NCBI GenBank assembly: GCA_017936725.1
Contig: JAGBEZ010000148.1
Coordinates: forward strand, 1 to 12,502
Direction: 5' to 3'
DNA: 12,502 nucleotides
Source of the DNA: Agathobacter sp.
GTDB taxonomy: Bacteria; Bacillota_A; Clostridia; Lachnospirales; Lachnospiraceae
Under the pieces are notes generated by a model. That model did no database searches. It saw only the letters and a list, made by a program, of their open reading frames with translations, and was not told the origin of the DNA. The translations under genes and the position numbers were made by a program. Of this stretch, positions 1 to 7,986 are shown piece after piece; the first letter of the stretch is position 1, and every line of letters begins with the position of its first letter.

Positions 1-1011
1 AGAAAAACGGTATACGAGGACGTGGAACGTCTTTTTGCACCAGTCGTATGGGGGTTCCATGCCACGAAGTATCAGGCTGTGATGAATGAGAATATCGGAC
101 AAGGTGGGGGAGCAGAAAAAAACGAGACGGAATTAAATAAGAATCCCGGTTCAACGGAGGTTGATAAAACAGAACCAGATGAAAGTCTTGACACAGACTC
201 GGTAGCAGTATCTGGAAGCATATCGAACATGGAGAAAAAGGTAGTGATTAACCGACAGAAATTGCAGGAATTTGATTATTTGAGACAGAATTTTTATCAG
301 GTCGATAATACCACTACGATTGGTAGTGAACAGCTGGATGTCAATAAACTGTTAGAAAAAGACATGAACTTAAGGTCAAATGTCAAAGGACCACAGATTT
401 TGATTTATCATACGCATTCACAGGAAGGTTACAAGGATTCCACGCCGGGTGATGCATCCATGACCGTAGTGGGTATCGGGGATTATCTCGAAACACTTTT
501 GGAGAAAGAATATGGAATAGATGTGCTTCATCACAAAGGTACGTATGATTTGCCGAGTCGAGATAATGCATATTCGAATGCGCTGCCAAATTTGGAGAAA
601 ATTTTACAGGAGAATCCCACTATCGAAGTGGTGATTGATTTGCATCGGGATGGAGTTCCTGAGGATAGACATTTGGTGACAGAAATCAATGGAAAGCCAA
701 CGGCGAAAATCATGTTTTTTAATGGCTTAAGCCGTACGACATCGCAGGGAGAACTTTCATATTTACCCAATCCATACATAGCCGATAATTTGGCGCTTTC
801 CTTTCAGATGCAATTAGCCGCTGCAGAATATTTTCCAGATTTGACACGAAAAATATATTTAAAGGGTTATCGGTATAATTTGCATTTATGCCCCAAATCC
901 ATGCTGGTAGAGGTAGGTGCGCAGACGAATACGTTTGAAGAAGCAAAAAACGCAATGGAACCATTAGCGGCTCTTTTGTCTTATGTTTTAACAGAAAATT
1001 CAGGAAAATAA
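1..1011 (+). CDS. spoIIP: Stage II sporulation protein P (SpoIIP), 5'-truncated by the window edge
   Basis: SpoIIP is the amidase/endopeptidase of the DMP peptidoglycan-degrading machine (with SpoIID and SpoIIM) that drives engulfment of the forespore by the mother cell. The reading frame is open from base 1, and the GTG at 22 is internal, so the N-terminal membrane anchor lies outside the window. A polar linker rich in Glu, Asn, Asp and Thr (about positions 85-230) precedes the catalytic domain. That domain shows the family signatures ILIYHTHSQEGY (about 394-429), VVIDLHRDG (about 631-657), IYLKGYRYNLHL and MLVEVGAQTNTFEEA near the C terminus. The conserved His and Glu residues of these motifs are the expected zinc-site residues. 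The gene ends about 75 bp before the uridine phosphorylase start and precedes a separate promoter. In sporulating clostridia it normally follows gpr and belongs to the mother-cell sigma-E programme; neither is visible here. The identification is firm. Confidence 0.95.
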   Translation, partial: RKTVYEDVERLFAPVVWGFHATKYQAVMNENIGQGGGAEKNETELNKNPGSTEVDKTEPDESLDTDSVAVSGSISNMEKKVVINRQKLQEFDYLRQNFYQVDNTTTIGSEQLDVNKLLEKDMNLRSNVKGPQILIYHTHSQEGYKDSTPGDASMTVVGIGDYLETLLEKEYGIDVLHHKGTYDLPSRDNAYSNALPNLEKILQENPTIEVVIDLHRDGVPEDRHLVTEINGKPTAKIMFFNGLSRTTSQGELSYLPNPYIADNLALSFQMQLAAAEYFPDLTRKIYLKGYRYNLHLCPKSMLVEVGAQTNTFEEAKNAMEPLAALLSYVLTENSGK

Positions 1012-1021
1012 GACATCAAAC

Positions 1022-1039
1022 TCTCGACGAAATGCGAGA
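1022..1039 (+). terminator. Short inverted repeat after spoIIP
   Basis: TCTCG (1022-1026) and CGAGA (1035-1039) form a 5-bp stem around an 8-nt loop. There is no T-tract behind it, so it is a poor intrinsic terminator. It overlaps the proposed -35 box of the next operon and could instead be an operator-like dyad. Low confidence either way. Confidence 0.25.
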
Positions 1040-1052
1040 AGTGATTTATAAT
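1024..1052 (+). promoter_or_regulatory. Predicted sigma-A promoter of the nucleoside operon
   Basis: The -10 box is a perfect TATAAT at 1047-1052. Seventeen bases upstream is TCGACG (1024-1029), which matches four of six positions of TTGACA. Transcription would start near 1059, giving a leader of about 28 nt before the uridine phosphorylase ATG. It is read from consensus only. Confidence 0.55.
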
Positions 1053-1086
1053 AGAAGCAAACTATGTGAACGAGGGGGATAACAGT

Positions 1087-1878
1087 ATGATCGATTATGC
1101 AGAAGGTAGCGGAAAACAGTATCATACCGGAGTAGGACCAGAAGACATTGGGAAATATGTAATTTTACCAGGGGACCCAAAACGTTGTGCAAAAATTGCA
1201 GAGCATTTTGAGAATCCTGTTTTAGTAGCAGATAGCAGAGAGTATGTGACATATACAGGGACATTGGATGGCGTAAAGGTAAGTGTTACATCCACTGGCA
1301 TTGGAGGACCATCCGCATCGATTGCGATTGACGAATTGGCAAAATGTGGCGCACATACCTTTATCCGTGTAGGAACCTGTGGCGGTATGCAGGAGCATGT
1401 GATGAGCGGTGATGTGGTTATTGCAAATGGTGCGGTTCGTATGGAAGGAACTTCAAGAGAATTTGCACCGATCGAATATCCAGCAGTCGCAGATTTTGAG
1501 GTTACGAATGCATTGGTAGCATCTGCAAGAGAGCAGGGAATCGCACATCATGTTGGAGTAGCGCAGTGTAAAGACAGTTTCTTTGGGCAGCATGAACCGG
1601 AGATTATGCCAGTCAGCTATGAGTTGGAAAATAAATGGCAGGCATGGATTCGTATGGGCTGTTTAGCATCTGAAATGGAATCGGCAGCACTTTTTATCGC
1701 AGGCAGTTTCCTGCGTGTGAGAGTAGGTTCGTGTTTTCTTGTGGTAGCCAATCAGGAACGTGCGAAACTGGGACTTCCAAATCCTCAGGTACACGATACA
1801 GAACTTGCGATTTGCACAGCAGTGGGGGCACTTAGAAAACTGATTGCTGCTGACAAAGAAAGTGGAAAAGAAGGATGA
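1087..1878 (+). CDS. udp: Uridine phosphorylase
   Basis: Catalyses reversible phosphorolysis of uridine (and deoxyuridine) to uracil and (deoxy)ribose-1-phosphate in the cytosol, a nucleoside phosphorylase-I family reaction. The 263-aa product is close in length to E. coli Udp. It aligns by eye over its whole length: ILPGDPKR (phosphate-binding loop), [37 protein letters not shown] and SEMESAALF, the glutamate motif that contacts the ribose hydroxyls. The ATG at 1087 is chosen over an in-frame GTG at 1066 because GAGGGGG (1072-1078) lies 8 nt before it, and the GTG lacks a ribosome binding site. The stop codon overlaps the first ATG of the cytidine deaminase gene (ATGA), which suggests translational coupling. 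Members of this family can differ in purine versus pyrimidine preference, but the EYPAVADFE region and the cdd neighbour favour uridine. Confidence 0.9.
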   Translation: MIDYAEGSGKQYHTGVGPEDIGKYVILPGDPKRCAKIAEHFENPVLVADSREYVTYTGTLDGVKVSVTSTGIGGPSASIAIDELAKCGAHTFIRVGTCGGMQEHVMSGDVVIANGAVRMEGTSREFAPIEYPAVADFEVTNALVASAREQGIAHHVGVAQCKDSFFGQHEPEIMPVSYELENKWQAWIRMGCLASEMESAALFIAGSFLRVRVGSCFLVVANQERAKLGLPNPQVHDTELAICTAVGALRKLIAADKESGKEG

Positions 1879-2303
1879 GTATATCAATGAATAAATACGA
1901 AGAACTCATAGAGAAGGCGTTTGAAGCAAGAAATTATGCATATGCACCATATTCGAAATTTAAAGTTGGAGCAGCGCTTTTATGTGCAGATGGTACCATT
2001 TACAAAGGCTGTAATGTGGAAAATGCCAGCTATCCGGCAACGAATTGTGCAGAACGAACTGCGATTTTTCATGCAGTATCTGAAGGGATAACAGAATTTG
2101 AGGCGATTGCAATAGTGGGTGGACCTGCAGATGCAACGCAAGTGGGATTTTGTGCTCCATGTGGCGTGTGTAGACAGGTGATGCGTGAATTTTGTAATCC
2201 AGAGAGTTTTGAGATTATTCTTGCAAACAGTAGCGGTGATTATAAGGTTTATACCTTGGAAGAACTGCTGCCTATGAGCTTTGGACCGGAAAATCTTGGA
2301 TAA
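1875..2303 (+). CDS. cdd: Cytidine deaminase
   Basis: Hydrolytically deaminates cytidine and deoxycytidine to uridine and deoxyuridine, feeding the adjacent uridine phosphorylase. The 138- to 142-aa product has the size of the homotetrameric Bacillus-type enzyme. The start region reads [15 protein letters not shown]. The zinc site is Cys54 and catalytic Glu56 in NCAERTAIF, with Cys92 and Cys95 in PCGVCRQV (numbering from the second ATG). Two starts are possible. The ATG at 1875 overlaps the udp stop in an ATGA junction, while the ATG at 1887 aligns with the N terminus of the Bacillus enzyme. AGAAGG (1869-1874) touches the first and is 12 nt from the second, so neither has ideal spacing. The longer form is given. 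Nothing in the active site is missing. Confidence 0.95.
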   Translation: MSISMNKYEELIEKAFEARNYAYAPYSKFKVGAALLCADGTIYKGCNVENASYPATNCAERTAIFHAVSEGITEFEAIAIVGGPADATQVGFCAPCGVCRQVMREFCNPESFEIILANSSGDYKVYTLEELLPMSFGPENLG

Positions 2304-2351
2304 AAACAAGGATATCAAGCAGACGAAGAGAAAGAATATAGGGAAATAGAT

Positions 2352-3542
2352 ATGAGTCAGAGATTTAAACGTATATTTACAATTGTAGTAGATTCTCTTG
2401 GTATTGGACCACTTCCAGACTCGCCAAAGTTTGGTGATATTGGGGTAGATACGTTCGGGCATATCGCAGAGAATATGCAGTTACACATTCCGAATTTACA
2501 GAAATTAGGAATGGCGAATTTAAAAGAATTAAAAGGCATTGCACCTGTGGACAAACCACTGGGCTATTTTTGTGCGATGAAAGAGGCTAGTAATGGCAAG
2601 GATACAATGACGGGTCATTGGGAAATGATGGGCATTCATACGACCAAACCATTTGTGACCTTTACAGAAAACGGTTTTCCAAAGGAACTCATTGATGAGT
2701 TGGAAAAGCAGTTTGGCAAAGAAATCATCGGAAACAAATCCGCAAGCGGAACTGAGATTTTGGATGAGTTGGCAGAACAGGAAATCTATGAAGATAAAGT
2801 CATCGTATATACATCGGCAGACTCGGTACTTCAGATTTGTGGAAATGAAGAAACAATGGGATTAGAAACCTTGTATCGCTATTGTGAAATTGCACGCGAA
2901 CTTACCATGAGGGATGAGTGGCGCGTAGGGCGCGTAATTGCACGTCCATATGTAGGAAAAAAATCCGGTGAATTTACGCGTACCAGTAATCGCCATGATT
3001 ATGCCTTAAAACCAACAGGGGATACGGCATTAAATGCGTTAAAGGATGCAGGCCTTGACGTTATCTCAGTAGGAAAAATCAATGATATTTTTGTAGGTGA
3101 GGGGATAACGGAAGCGCACAAGTCAAAATCCAGTGTGCATGGCATGGAACAGACGATTGAAATCGCAGGCAAGGATTTTGAGGGACTCTGCTTTGTGAAC
3201 CTGGTAGATTTTGATGCTCTTTGGGGGCATCGTCGCAATGTAGAAGGATATGGAAGAGAAATCGAGAAGTTTGATGAAAAACTTGGAGAGTTACTTCCAT
3301 TGATTACGAAAGACGATTTGCTTATTATTACGGCAGACCACGGGAATGATCCGACCTATACAGGCACGGACCATACGAGAGAGATGGTACCATTTCTTGC
3401 ATATTCACCAGCCTTTGAAGGAAATGGTGAATTAGAAGAAACAGACACCTTCGCAGTTATTGGAGCAACAATTGCAGAAAACTTTGGCGTAGACATGCCA
3501 GAAGGAACAATTGGAAGCTCGATTCTTGATAAATTAAATTAA
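2352..3542 (+). CDS. deoB: Phosphopentomutase
   Basis: Interconverts ribose-1-phosphate and ribose-5-phosphate (and the deoxyribose forms), passing the sugar released by uridine phosphorylase into the pentose phosphate or deoxyribose aldolase routes. It is a cytosolic, Mn-dependent enzyme of the alkaline phosphatase superfamily. The 396-aa length is normal. Visible motifs are [15 protein letters not shown] (first metal Asp), [11 protein letters not shown] (with the phosphorylated Thr), [16 protein letters not shown] and [20 protein letters not shown] (metal-binding Asp/His cluster). AGGGA (2340-2344) sits 7 nt before the ATG. It follows cdd by 48 nt and precedes lepA by 23 nt with no terminator, so it looks like the third gene of one operon. 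No deoC (deoxyribose-phosphate aldolase) is seen in the window. Confidence 0.96.
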   Translation: MSQRFKRIFTIVVDSLGIGPLPDSPKFGDIGVDTFGHIAENMQLHIPNLQKLGMANLKELKGIAPVDKPLGYFCAMKEASNGKDTMTGHWEMMGIHTTKPFVTFTENGFPKELIDELEKQFGKEIIGNKSASGTEILDELAEQEIYEDKVIVYTSADSVLQICGNEETMGLETLYRYCEIARELTMRDEWRVGRVIARPYVGKKSGEFTRTSNRHDYALKPTGDTALNALKDAGLDVISVGKINDIFVGEGITEAHKSKSSVHGMEQTIEIAGKDFEGLCFVNLVDFDALWGHRRNVEGYGREIEKFDEKLGELLPLITKDDLLIITADHGNDPTYTGTDHTREMVPFLAYSPAFEGNGELEETDTFAVIGATIAENFGVDMPEGTIGSSILDKLN

Positions 3543-3565
3543 ACACATAGAGAAAGAGGACAAGC

Positions 3566-5377
3566 ATGGCAGTAGATCAGAGCAAAATTCGAAATTTTTG
3601 TATTATCGCCCACATCGACCATGGAAAATCCACCTTGGCGGACCGCATCATCGAAAAAACGGGTACATTAACCGAACGTGAGATGCAGGCTCAGGTTTTG
3701 GATAATATGGACTTAGAGCGTGAAAGAGGAATTACCATCAAATCACAGGCAGTTCGTATTATTTACAAAGCAAAAGATGGCGAAGAATATATTTTTAACT
3801 TAATAGATACTCCAGGACATGTTGACTTTAACTACGAGGTTTCCCGAAGCCTCGCAGCTTGCGATGGAGCGATTCTTGTCGTAGATGCAGCACAGGGGGT
3901 AGAGGCACAGACCTTGGCAAATGTATACCTTGCCTTAGACCATGACCTGGATGTATTTCCTGTTATCAACAAGATTGACCTTCCATCGGCGCGCCCAGAG
4001 GAAGTGTGTCAGGAAATCGAGGATGTCATCGGTATTGAAGCTATGGATGCGCCACGTATTTCTGCAAAAACAGGCCTTAATATCGAAGATGTATTAGAAG
4101 AAATTGTAGCAAAGATTCCCTCTCCAAAAGGAGACGCCAGTGCACCATTACAGGCACTTATTTTTGACGCGCTGTATGACCAGTACAAGGGTGTTATGGT
4201 ATTTTGCCGTATCAAAGAAGGAACGATTAAAGTCGGAGACCCAATTAAGATGATGGCAACAGGCGCATCTGCACAGGTGGTAGAAGTAGGCTATTTCGGA
4301 GCAGGTCAGTTTTTCCCTTGTGACGAACTTTCTGCAGGCATGGTAGGCTATTTTACTGCCAGCATCAAAAACGTAGCAGACACACGCGTGGGTGATACGG
4401 TTACAAATGCAAATCGTCCATGTACAGAAGCACTTCCAGGATATAAGAAGGTAAATCCAATGGTTTACTGTGGTATTTATCCAGCAGATAGTGCGAGATA
4501 TCCAGACCTTAGAGATGCATTGGAAAAATTGCAGATTAACGATGCCTCTTTACACTTTGAACCAGAAACCTCTCTGGCTTTGGGCTTTGGTTTCCGTTGT
4601 GGTTTCCTTGGACTTCTTCATTTGGAAATCATTCAGGAACGCTTGGAACGAGAGTTTGATTTAGACCTGGTAACAACCGCACCTGGGGTTATTTATAAAG
4701 TTTATAAGACCAATGGAGAGGTCATTGACCTTACTAATCCATCGAACCTGCCAGATCCTTCAGAAATCGAATATATGGAAGAACCATATGTTAGTGCAGA
4801 AATTATGGTGACAAAGGATTACGTAGGTTCCATCATGACGCTTTGTCAGGAGCGCCGTGGTATCTACATTGGTATGGAATATATCGAGGAAACACGAGCT
4901 TTACTTAAATACGAATTGCCGCTCAATGAAATTATTTATGACTTCTTTGATGCCTTAAAATCACGTTCCCGTGGTTACGCATCATTTGACTATGAACTGA
5001 AGGGTTACCAGCGTTCTGAGCTTGTAAAACTGGATATCCTGATTAATCATGAAATGATGGATGCGCTGTCCTTTATCGTATTTAAGGACAATGCCTACGA
5101 ACGTGGCCGCCGTATGTGTGAGCGTCTAAAAGAAGAGATTCCAAGACATCTGTTTGAGATTCCGATTCAGGCAGCAGTTGGCGGTAAAATTATCGCCCGT
5201 GAAACGGTAAAAGCAATGCGTAAAGACGTACTTGCGAAATGTTATGGCGGTGATATTTCTCGTAAACGTAAACTTCTGGAAAAACAGAAAGAAGGTAAGA
5301 AACGTATGCGTCAGGTGGGCAATGTAGAGATTCCACAGGAAGCATTTATGAGCGTTCTTAAGTTAGATGAAGATTAA
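3566..5377 (+). CDS. lepA: Elongation factor 4 (LepA), ribosome-binding GTPase
   Basis: LepA is a translational GTPase related to EF-G that binds the ribosome and has been linked to back-translocation, recovery from stalling and 30S assembly. The 603-aa product is full length. The G domain shows AHIDHGKST (residues about 15-23), the switch-I segment [13 protein letters not shown] and NKID. The C-terminal region ends with [15 protein letters not shown], typical of the LepA-specific tail. AGAGGA lies just upstream of the ATG. In many clostridia lepA follows spoIIP directly; here three nucleoside-salvage genes stand between them, and lepA probably shares their transcript because no terminator or obvious promoter lies in the 23-nt gap. 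A strong terminator follows the stop. Confidence 0.98.
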   Translation: MAVDQSKIRNFCIIAHIDHGKSTLADRIIEKTGTLTEREMQAQVLDNMDLERERGITIKSQAVRIIYKAKDGEEYIFNLIDTPGHVDFNYEVSRSLAACDGAILVVDAAQGVEAQTLANVYLALDHDLDVFPVINKIDLPSARPEEVCQEIEDVIGIEAMDAPRISAKTGLNIEDVLEEIVAKIPSPKGDASAPLQALIFDALYDQYKGVMVFCRIKEGTIKVGDPIKMMATGASAQVVEVGYFGAGQFFPCDELSAGMVGYFTASIKNVADTRVGDTVTNANRPCTEALPGYKKVNPMVYCGIYPADSARYPDLRDALEKLQINDASLHFEPETSLALGFGFRCGFLGLLHLEIIQERLEREFDLDLVTTAPGVIYKVYKTNGEVIDLTNPSNLPDPSEIEYMEEPYVSAEIMVTKDYVGSIMTLCQERRGIYIGMEYIEETRALLKYELPLNEIIYDFFDALKSRSRGYASFDYELKGYQRSELVKLDILINHEMMDALSFIVFKDNAYERGRRMCERLKEEIPRHLFEIPIQAAVGGKIIARETVKAMRKDVLAKCYGGDISRKRKLLEKQKEGKKRMRQVGNVEIPQEAFMSVLKLDED

Positions 5378-5385
5378 TGTTTAAC

Positions 5386-5408
5386 AAAAAGGTCCATTGG
5401 GCCTTTTT
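5386..5408 (+). terminator. Intrinsic terminator after lepA
   Basis: AAAAAGGTCC (5386-5395) pairs with GGGCCTTTTT (5399-5408), with one G-U pair and a 3-nt ATT loop. The T-run is part of the 3' arm, and the stem is A/T symmetrical, so it could act in both directions. It starts 9 nt after the lepA stop and ends 26 nt before the hemW ATG. Confidence 0.85.
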
Positions 5409-5434
5409 GCATATTAAGAAAGGAGCAGAAAACC

Positions 5435-6643
5435 ATGAAAAATCTGGAGTTATATATTCATATTCCGTTTTGTATGAAAAAGTGTGCATATTGTGATTTT
5501 CTATCCTTTCCTTGTGATGAAAAAACGCAGGTTGCATATGCGGACGCACTGATTCGAGAAATTGAATACTATGGTCCGAAAATGAAAAATTATGTGGTGT
5601 CTACGATTTTTGTGGGAGGTGGAACGCCTACCTGGCTCAACGAAGAAAAGATGGCAGAGATATTCGATGCGATTACTACGTATTTTCAAGTCTCAAATGA
5701 GGCGGAAATTACCATGGAGTGCAATCCGGGCACGGTAACACCTGCAAAATTAAATTTGTACAAAAAGATAGGCGTAAACCGACTTAGTATTGGATTGCAG
5801 TCGGCGGATGATGCAGAATTACAGCTTCTAGGTCGTATCCACACATTTGAAAAGTTTTTAAAGACCTATGAAATGGCCAGAAATGCGGGATTTAAAAATA
5901 TCAATGTAGATTTGATGAGTGGTATTCCGTATCAGACGGCAGAGAAGTTTTTACATACACTACAGAAAGTGGTGCGTTTAAAACCAGAGCATATTTCGGT
6001 ATATTCACTGATTATAGAAAAAGGAACGCCTTTTTATGATGCCTACCAATCGGATTTAGAACTGCAAGAAGCAGGAAAACCGACACAAATGCTGCCAACA
6101 GAAGATGAAGTATATCGAATCATTAAGTTGACACAGCAGTACTTGGCAAAGACAGGCTATGAGCAGTATGAAATATCTAATTTTGCGCAGCCTGGCTTCG
6201 AGTGTACACACAATATCGGTTATTGGACCAGGGAGAATTATCTTGGACTGGGCATAGGTGCCGCATCTTTATTGAATAATGTGAGATATACAAATGAAAC
6301 GGATCTGAATACTTATATTCATGCCGTTGAATCGATACAGCCACAGGCATTTGAACAGGCCGATGGTCATATTGAATACGGAACCAATCTTCATGCAGAG
6401 GCATTTTCCGTATCTCGAAAAGCGCAGATGGAGGAGTTTATGTTCCTCGGACTTCGCATGAATCGTGGTGTGACCCGTCAGCAGTTTCAAGATACATTTG
6501 GAATTCCAATTGAAGGGATTTACAAAGATGCACTGGAACACTTAAAAGCAGAAGGACTTTTAGAGATTCGCGCAGGACAGATTACACTCACAGAAAAAGG
6601 GCAGGATTTATCCAACTACGCGTTAGCACAGTTTTTGTTATAG
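5435..6643 (+). CDS. hemW: Radical SAM heme chaperone HemW (formerly annotated as oxygen-independent coproporphyrinogen III oxidase-like)
   Basis: HemW is a radical SAM family protein that binds heme and transfers it to target proteins; it lacks the extra features of true HemN. The 402-aa product opens with YIHIPFCMKKCAYCDF, giving the CxxxCxxC 4Fe-4S motif at Cys13, Cys17 and Cys20. It is followed by FVGGGTPTWL (SAM-binding glycine motif), MECNPGTV and NRLSIGLQS. HNIGYWTRENYLGLGIGA and the C-terminal FMFLGLRMNRGV segment are characteristic of the HemW subfamily. AAAGGAG (5418-5424) lies 10 nt before the ATG. The lepA terminator intervenes with no clear promoter in the 26 nt after it, so expression may rely on read-through. 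The lepA-hemW-hrcA order is common in Clostridia; here the path to hrcA is interrupted by three other genes. Confidence 0.94.
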   Translation: MKNLELYIHIPFCMKKCAYCDFLSFPCDEKTQVAYADALIREIEYYGPKMKNYVVSTIFVGGGTPTWLNEEKMAEIFDAITTYFQVSNEAEITMECNPGTVTPAKLNLYKKIGVNRLSIGLQSADDAELQLLGRIHTFEKFLKTYEMARNAGFKNINVDLMSGIPYQTAEKFLHTLQKVVRLKPEHISVYSLIIEKGTPFYDAYQSDLELQEAGKPTQMLPTEDEVYRIIKLTQQYLAKTGYEQYEISNFAQPGFECTHNIGYWTRENYLGLGIGAASLLNNVRYTNETDLNTYIHAVESIQPQAFEQADGHIEYGTNLHAEAFSVSRKAQMEEFMFLGLRMNRGVTRQQFQDTFGIPIEGIYKDALEHLKAEGLLEIRAGQITLTEKGQDLSNYALAQFLL

Positions 6644-6795
6644 CATTTAACACAGAAAATTAGTTTATCTAAATACTACGAAAAGCAGAATAGCACACTA
6701 TATCATATGAAACCAGGCCTTTCACAAAGCAAATTTTGCACCAAAGTAGAAAAAAGACTCCACAAATGAGAACGGAAGGGAAAAGGTAACCTGGG
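6644..6795 (+). other. Intergenic stretch after hemW, no gene seen
   Basis: About 150 bp without a credible gene. The longest ATG frame (from 6707) would encode 20 residues with no ribosome binding site. The quasi-palindrome GCAAATTTTGC lies at 6729-6739. No strong terminator for hemW is present. The nearest candidate is a 4-bp GGTT-GAAA-AACC hairpin plus AATTTTTT that begins at 6794 and overlaps the promoter that follows. Confidence 0.5.
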
Positions 6796-6823
6796 TTGAA
6801 AAACCAATTTTTTGTGTTATAAT
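6796..6823 (+). promoter_or_regulatory. Strong predicted promoter driving the structured RNA and HNH gene
   Basis: TTGAAA (6796-6801) is separated by 16 bp from a perfect TATAAT (6818-6823). Transcription should start near 6829-6831, just before the first helix of the structured RNA. The spacer and -35 also form a small GGTT-GAAA-AACC hairpin with a T-run, which might weakly terminate hemW read-through. Confidence 0.7.
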
Positions 6824-6829
6824 AAATCT

Positions 6830-7000
6830 GCAATTCAATGAAACTGACCCTTTTCAGATATTCTGAAAATTAACCGGCTAATCTTCTGGAATGCTATTAT
6901 GAGGATTACCCTTTGAGGTTTATAGCAATAGGTCGCCCTATGGTCGGTTACATGCTTTTATTGGATTGACTTCATCAAAGGAGGCAATCGGCTTCTTTCC
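6830..7000 (+). ncRNA. Candidate structured RNA upstream of the HNH gene
   Basis: A long-range stem joins AACTGACC (6842-6849) to GGTCGGTT (6942-6949), 8 bp with one G-U pair. It encloses a 7-bp hairpin (6851-6857/6863-6869, loop ATATT), an 8-bp hairpin (6879-6886/6901-6908) and a 5-bp hairpin (6928-6932/6937-6941, loop TCGC). Six bases of the 14-nt apical loop of the second hairpin (TGCTAT, 6892-6897) pair with ATAGCA (6922-6927), forming a pseudoknot. The pseudoknot 3' strand, the last hairpin and the closing strand are contiguous from 6922 to 6949, as expected for a coaxially stacked core. TAACCG (6871-6876) can compete for CGGTTA (6945-6950). A further hairpin region follows at 6964-6998. 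The promoter places the 5' end beside this fold. I do not recognise a named family with confidence. Confidence 0.65.
6964..6998 (+). promoter_or_regulatory. Two mutually exclusive hairpins over the HNH Shine-Dalgarno
   Basis: AAAGGAGG (6977-6984) is the only strong Shine-Dalgarno match before the HNH gene, but it is 24 nt from the ATG at 7009. In hairpin A, 6964-6973 pairs with 6981-6989 (9 bp, A6969 bulged, loop ATCAAAG). In hairpin B, AAAGGAG (6977-6983) pairs with CTTCTTT (6992-6998). The two cannot coexist and each hides part of the Shine-Dalgarno. This may be a translational switch, or the 3' domain of the upstream RNA rather than a ribosome binding site. Confidence 0.5.
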
Positions 7001-7008
7001 AAAACAAT

Positions 7009-7971
7009 ATGGAAATAAGCAAACTTAAATTTATGGATTTAAACAGAGAAACCGCAATGCGTCTTTGGAATAAGTCTTTCGGCAAGGAAACAAAAGTCAA
7101 GGACTTTGCTGGCAGAACAATAGCCAAGGGTGCATACAATGATCGTAACAGTGAATGTGGATGGAACGTGGACCATATTTTACCGCAGAGTAGAGGCGGA
7201 ACTACTGCTGATCACAACCTTATCTGCTGTCATATACTTACCAACGATGAGAAAGCAGATAAATTTCCGTGCTTTAATGCAAACGATATATCTTTCGAGA
7301 TAATTAAGGTTCAAAATCATTACGAAATACGTCAGAAATCTAACGGACCGGAAAAGCAAAAGGATGTATCGGAAGCAGTAGATTTCTATGATTCGGCAGC
7401 AGGTGTAAGGTTTTTTAAAAAACTTAAAGGGGTACAGAATAAAAAACGCTTTGTCGGGAATGTTTTCGTAGTCCTTTATAACGTTACAAATACTGCGGTC
7501 GTCGATTTTATCGAAGAATTATTTGGCGATGAAAACATATCCTACAGTGTTAAGAAGAATTGTTCTTTATGCACCTTAGGCAGTAGTGCTCGTGAACAAA
7601 GCATTCAAGTTAGAATCAGCGATTATGATATGCCGCTAAAAGAAAACATCTGTGCATTACTTGATAAGTGTGTTCTCTTGAACACGTACTTGTCTTCGTA
7701 TTTTTTGGAATGCGAGTATATAAACGGATTCAATATTATTTATCGTATCGATTGCATTGACGACAAGTCAAAAATGTATAGTAGCAATTACGAACCGGAT
7801 AATAATCTTTACTCGCAACTCAAAAATTCAATGTTTGTAAACGAACTTGTGCTCATCAATACCGGAACAGGCGAAAAAGTTCAGATTGAACAATCTTCTG
7901 GCTATGCAGAGTACGATTCTTTATGTACAAACCTTTCTAAAAACTTAAAAAAGGAGGCAAATGGAAAGTAA
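7009..7971 (+). CDS. HNH endonuclease domain protein with unrecognised C-terminal region
   Basis: A 320-aa soluble protein. Residues about 30-85 form an HNH (beta-beta-alpha metal) nuclease domain: FAGRTIAKGAYND, then GWNVDHILPQSRGG with Asp55-His56, followed by His69-Asn70, His75 and Asn79 in HNLICCHILTNDEKAD. The domain predicts Mg-dependent nicking or cutting of DNA. No zinc-ribbon CxxC pairs, signal peptide or membrane segment are seen. Residues about 110-320 match no family I know; they look like mixed alpha/beta with a Lys-rich tail. No RuvC, bridge-helix or PLMP motif is visible, so it is not a standard IscB, IsrB or Cas9. The ATG at 7009 is the only plausible start in frame after the stop at 6967, although its Shine-Dalgarno is far away. 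A structured RNA and promoter precede it and a strong terminator follows. Its biological role is unproven: homing, defence or RNA-linked nuclease are all open. Confidence 0.85.
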   Translation: MEISKLKFMDLNRETAMRLWNKSFGKETKVKDFAGRTIAKGAYNDRNSECGWNVDHILPQSRGGTTADHNLICCHILTNDEKADKFPCFNANDISFEIIKVQNHYEIRQKSNGPEKQKDVSEAVDFYDSAAGVRFFKKLKGVQNKKRFVGNVFVVLYNVTNTAVVDFIEELFGDENISYSVKKNCSLCTLGSSAREQSIQVRISDYDMPLKENICALLDKCVLLNTYLSSYFLECEYINGFNIIYRIDCIDDKSKMYSSNYEPDNNLYSQLKNSMFVNELVLINTGTGEKVQIEQSSGYAEYDSLCTNLSKNLKKEANGK

Positions 7972-7986
7972 GAGTTCTTTTGCCTC
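7954..7986 (+). repeat. Hairpin at the 3' end of the HNH gene
   Basis: GAGGCAAA (7954-7961) is perfectly complementary to TTTGCCTC (7979-7986) with a 17-nt loop spanning the HNH stop codon. It ends next to the right TCAATGA copy. It could mark the 3' end of the element or protect the mRNA end. Confidence 0.4.

Noticed and set aside
1066..1086. GTG start for uridine phosphorylase
   Set aside because: The well-spaced GAGGGGG would then be inside the coding sequence, and the added residues have no counterpart in the family.
6707..6769. 20-codon frame after hemW
   Set aside because: No ribosome binding site, no recognisable sequence, and it sits before the local promoter.
6830..7008. Group I or group II self-splicing intron with an HNH homing gene
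   Set aside because: I see no recognisable P/Q/R/S core motifs and no domain V hairpin, and the unit lies between genes rather than interrupting one. A covariance search would settle this.
7009..7971. Standard IscB, IsrB or Cas9-type RNA-guided nuclease
   Set aside because: The HNH domain is N-terminal and no RuvC, arginine-rich bridge helix or PLMP motif can be seen. Only the RNA-then-nuclease layout is similar.
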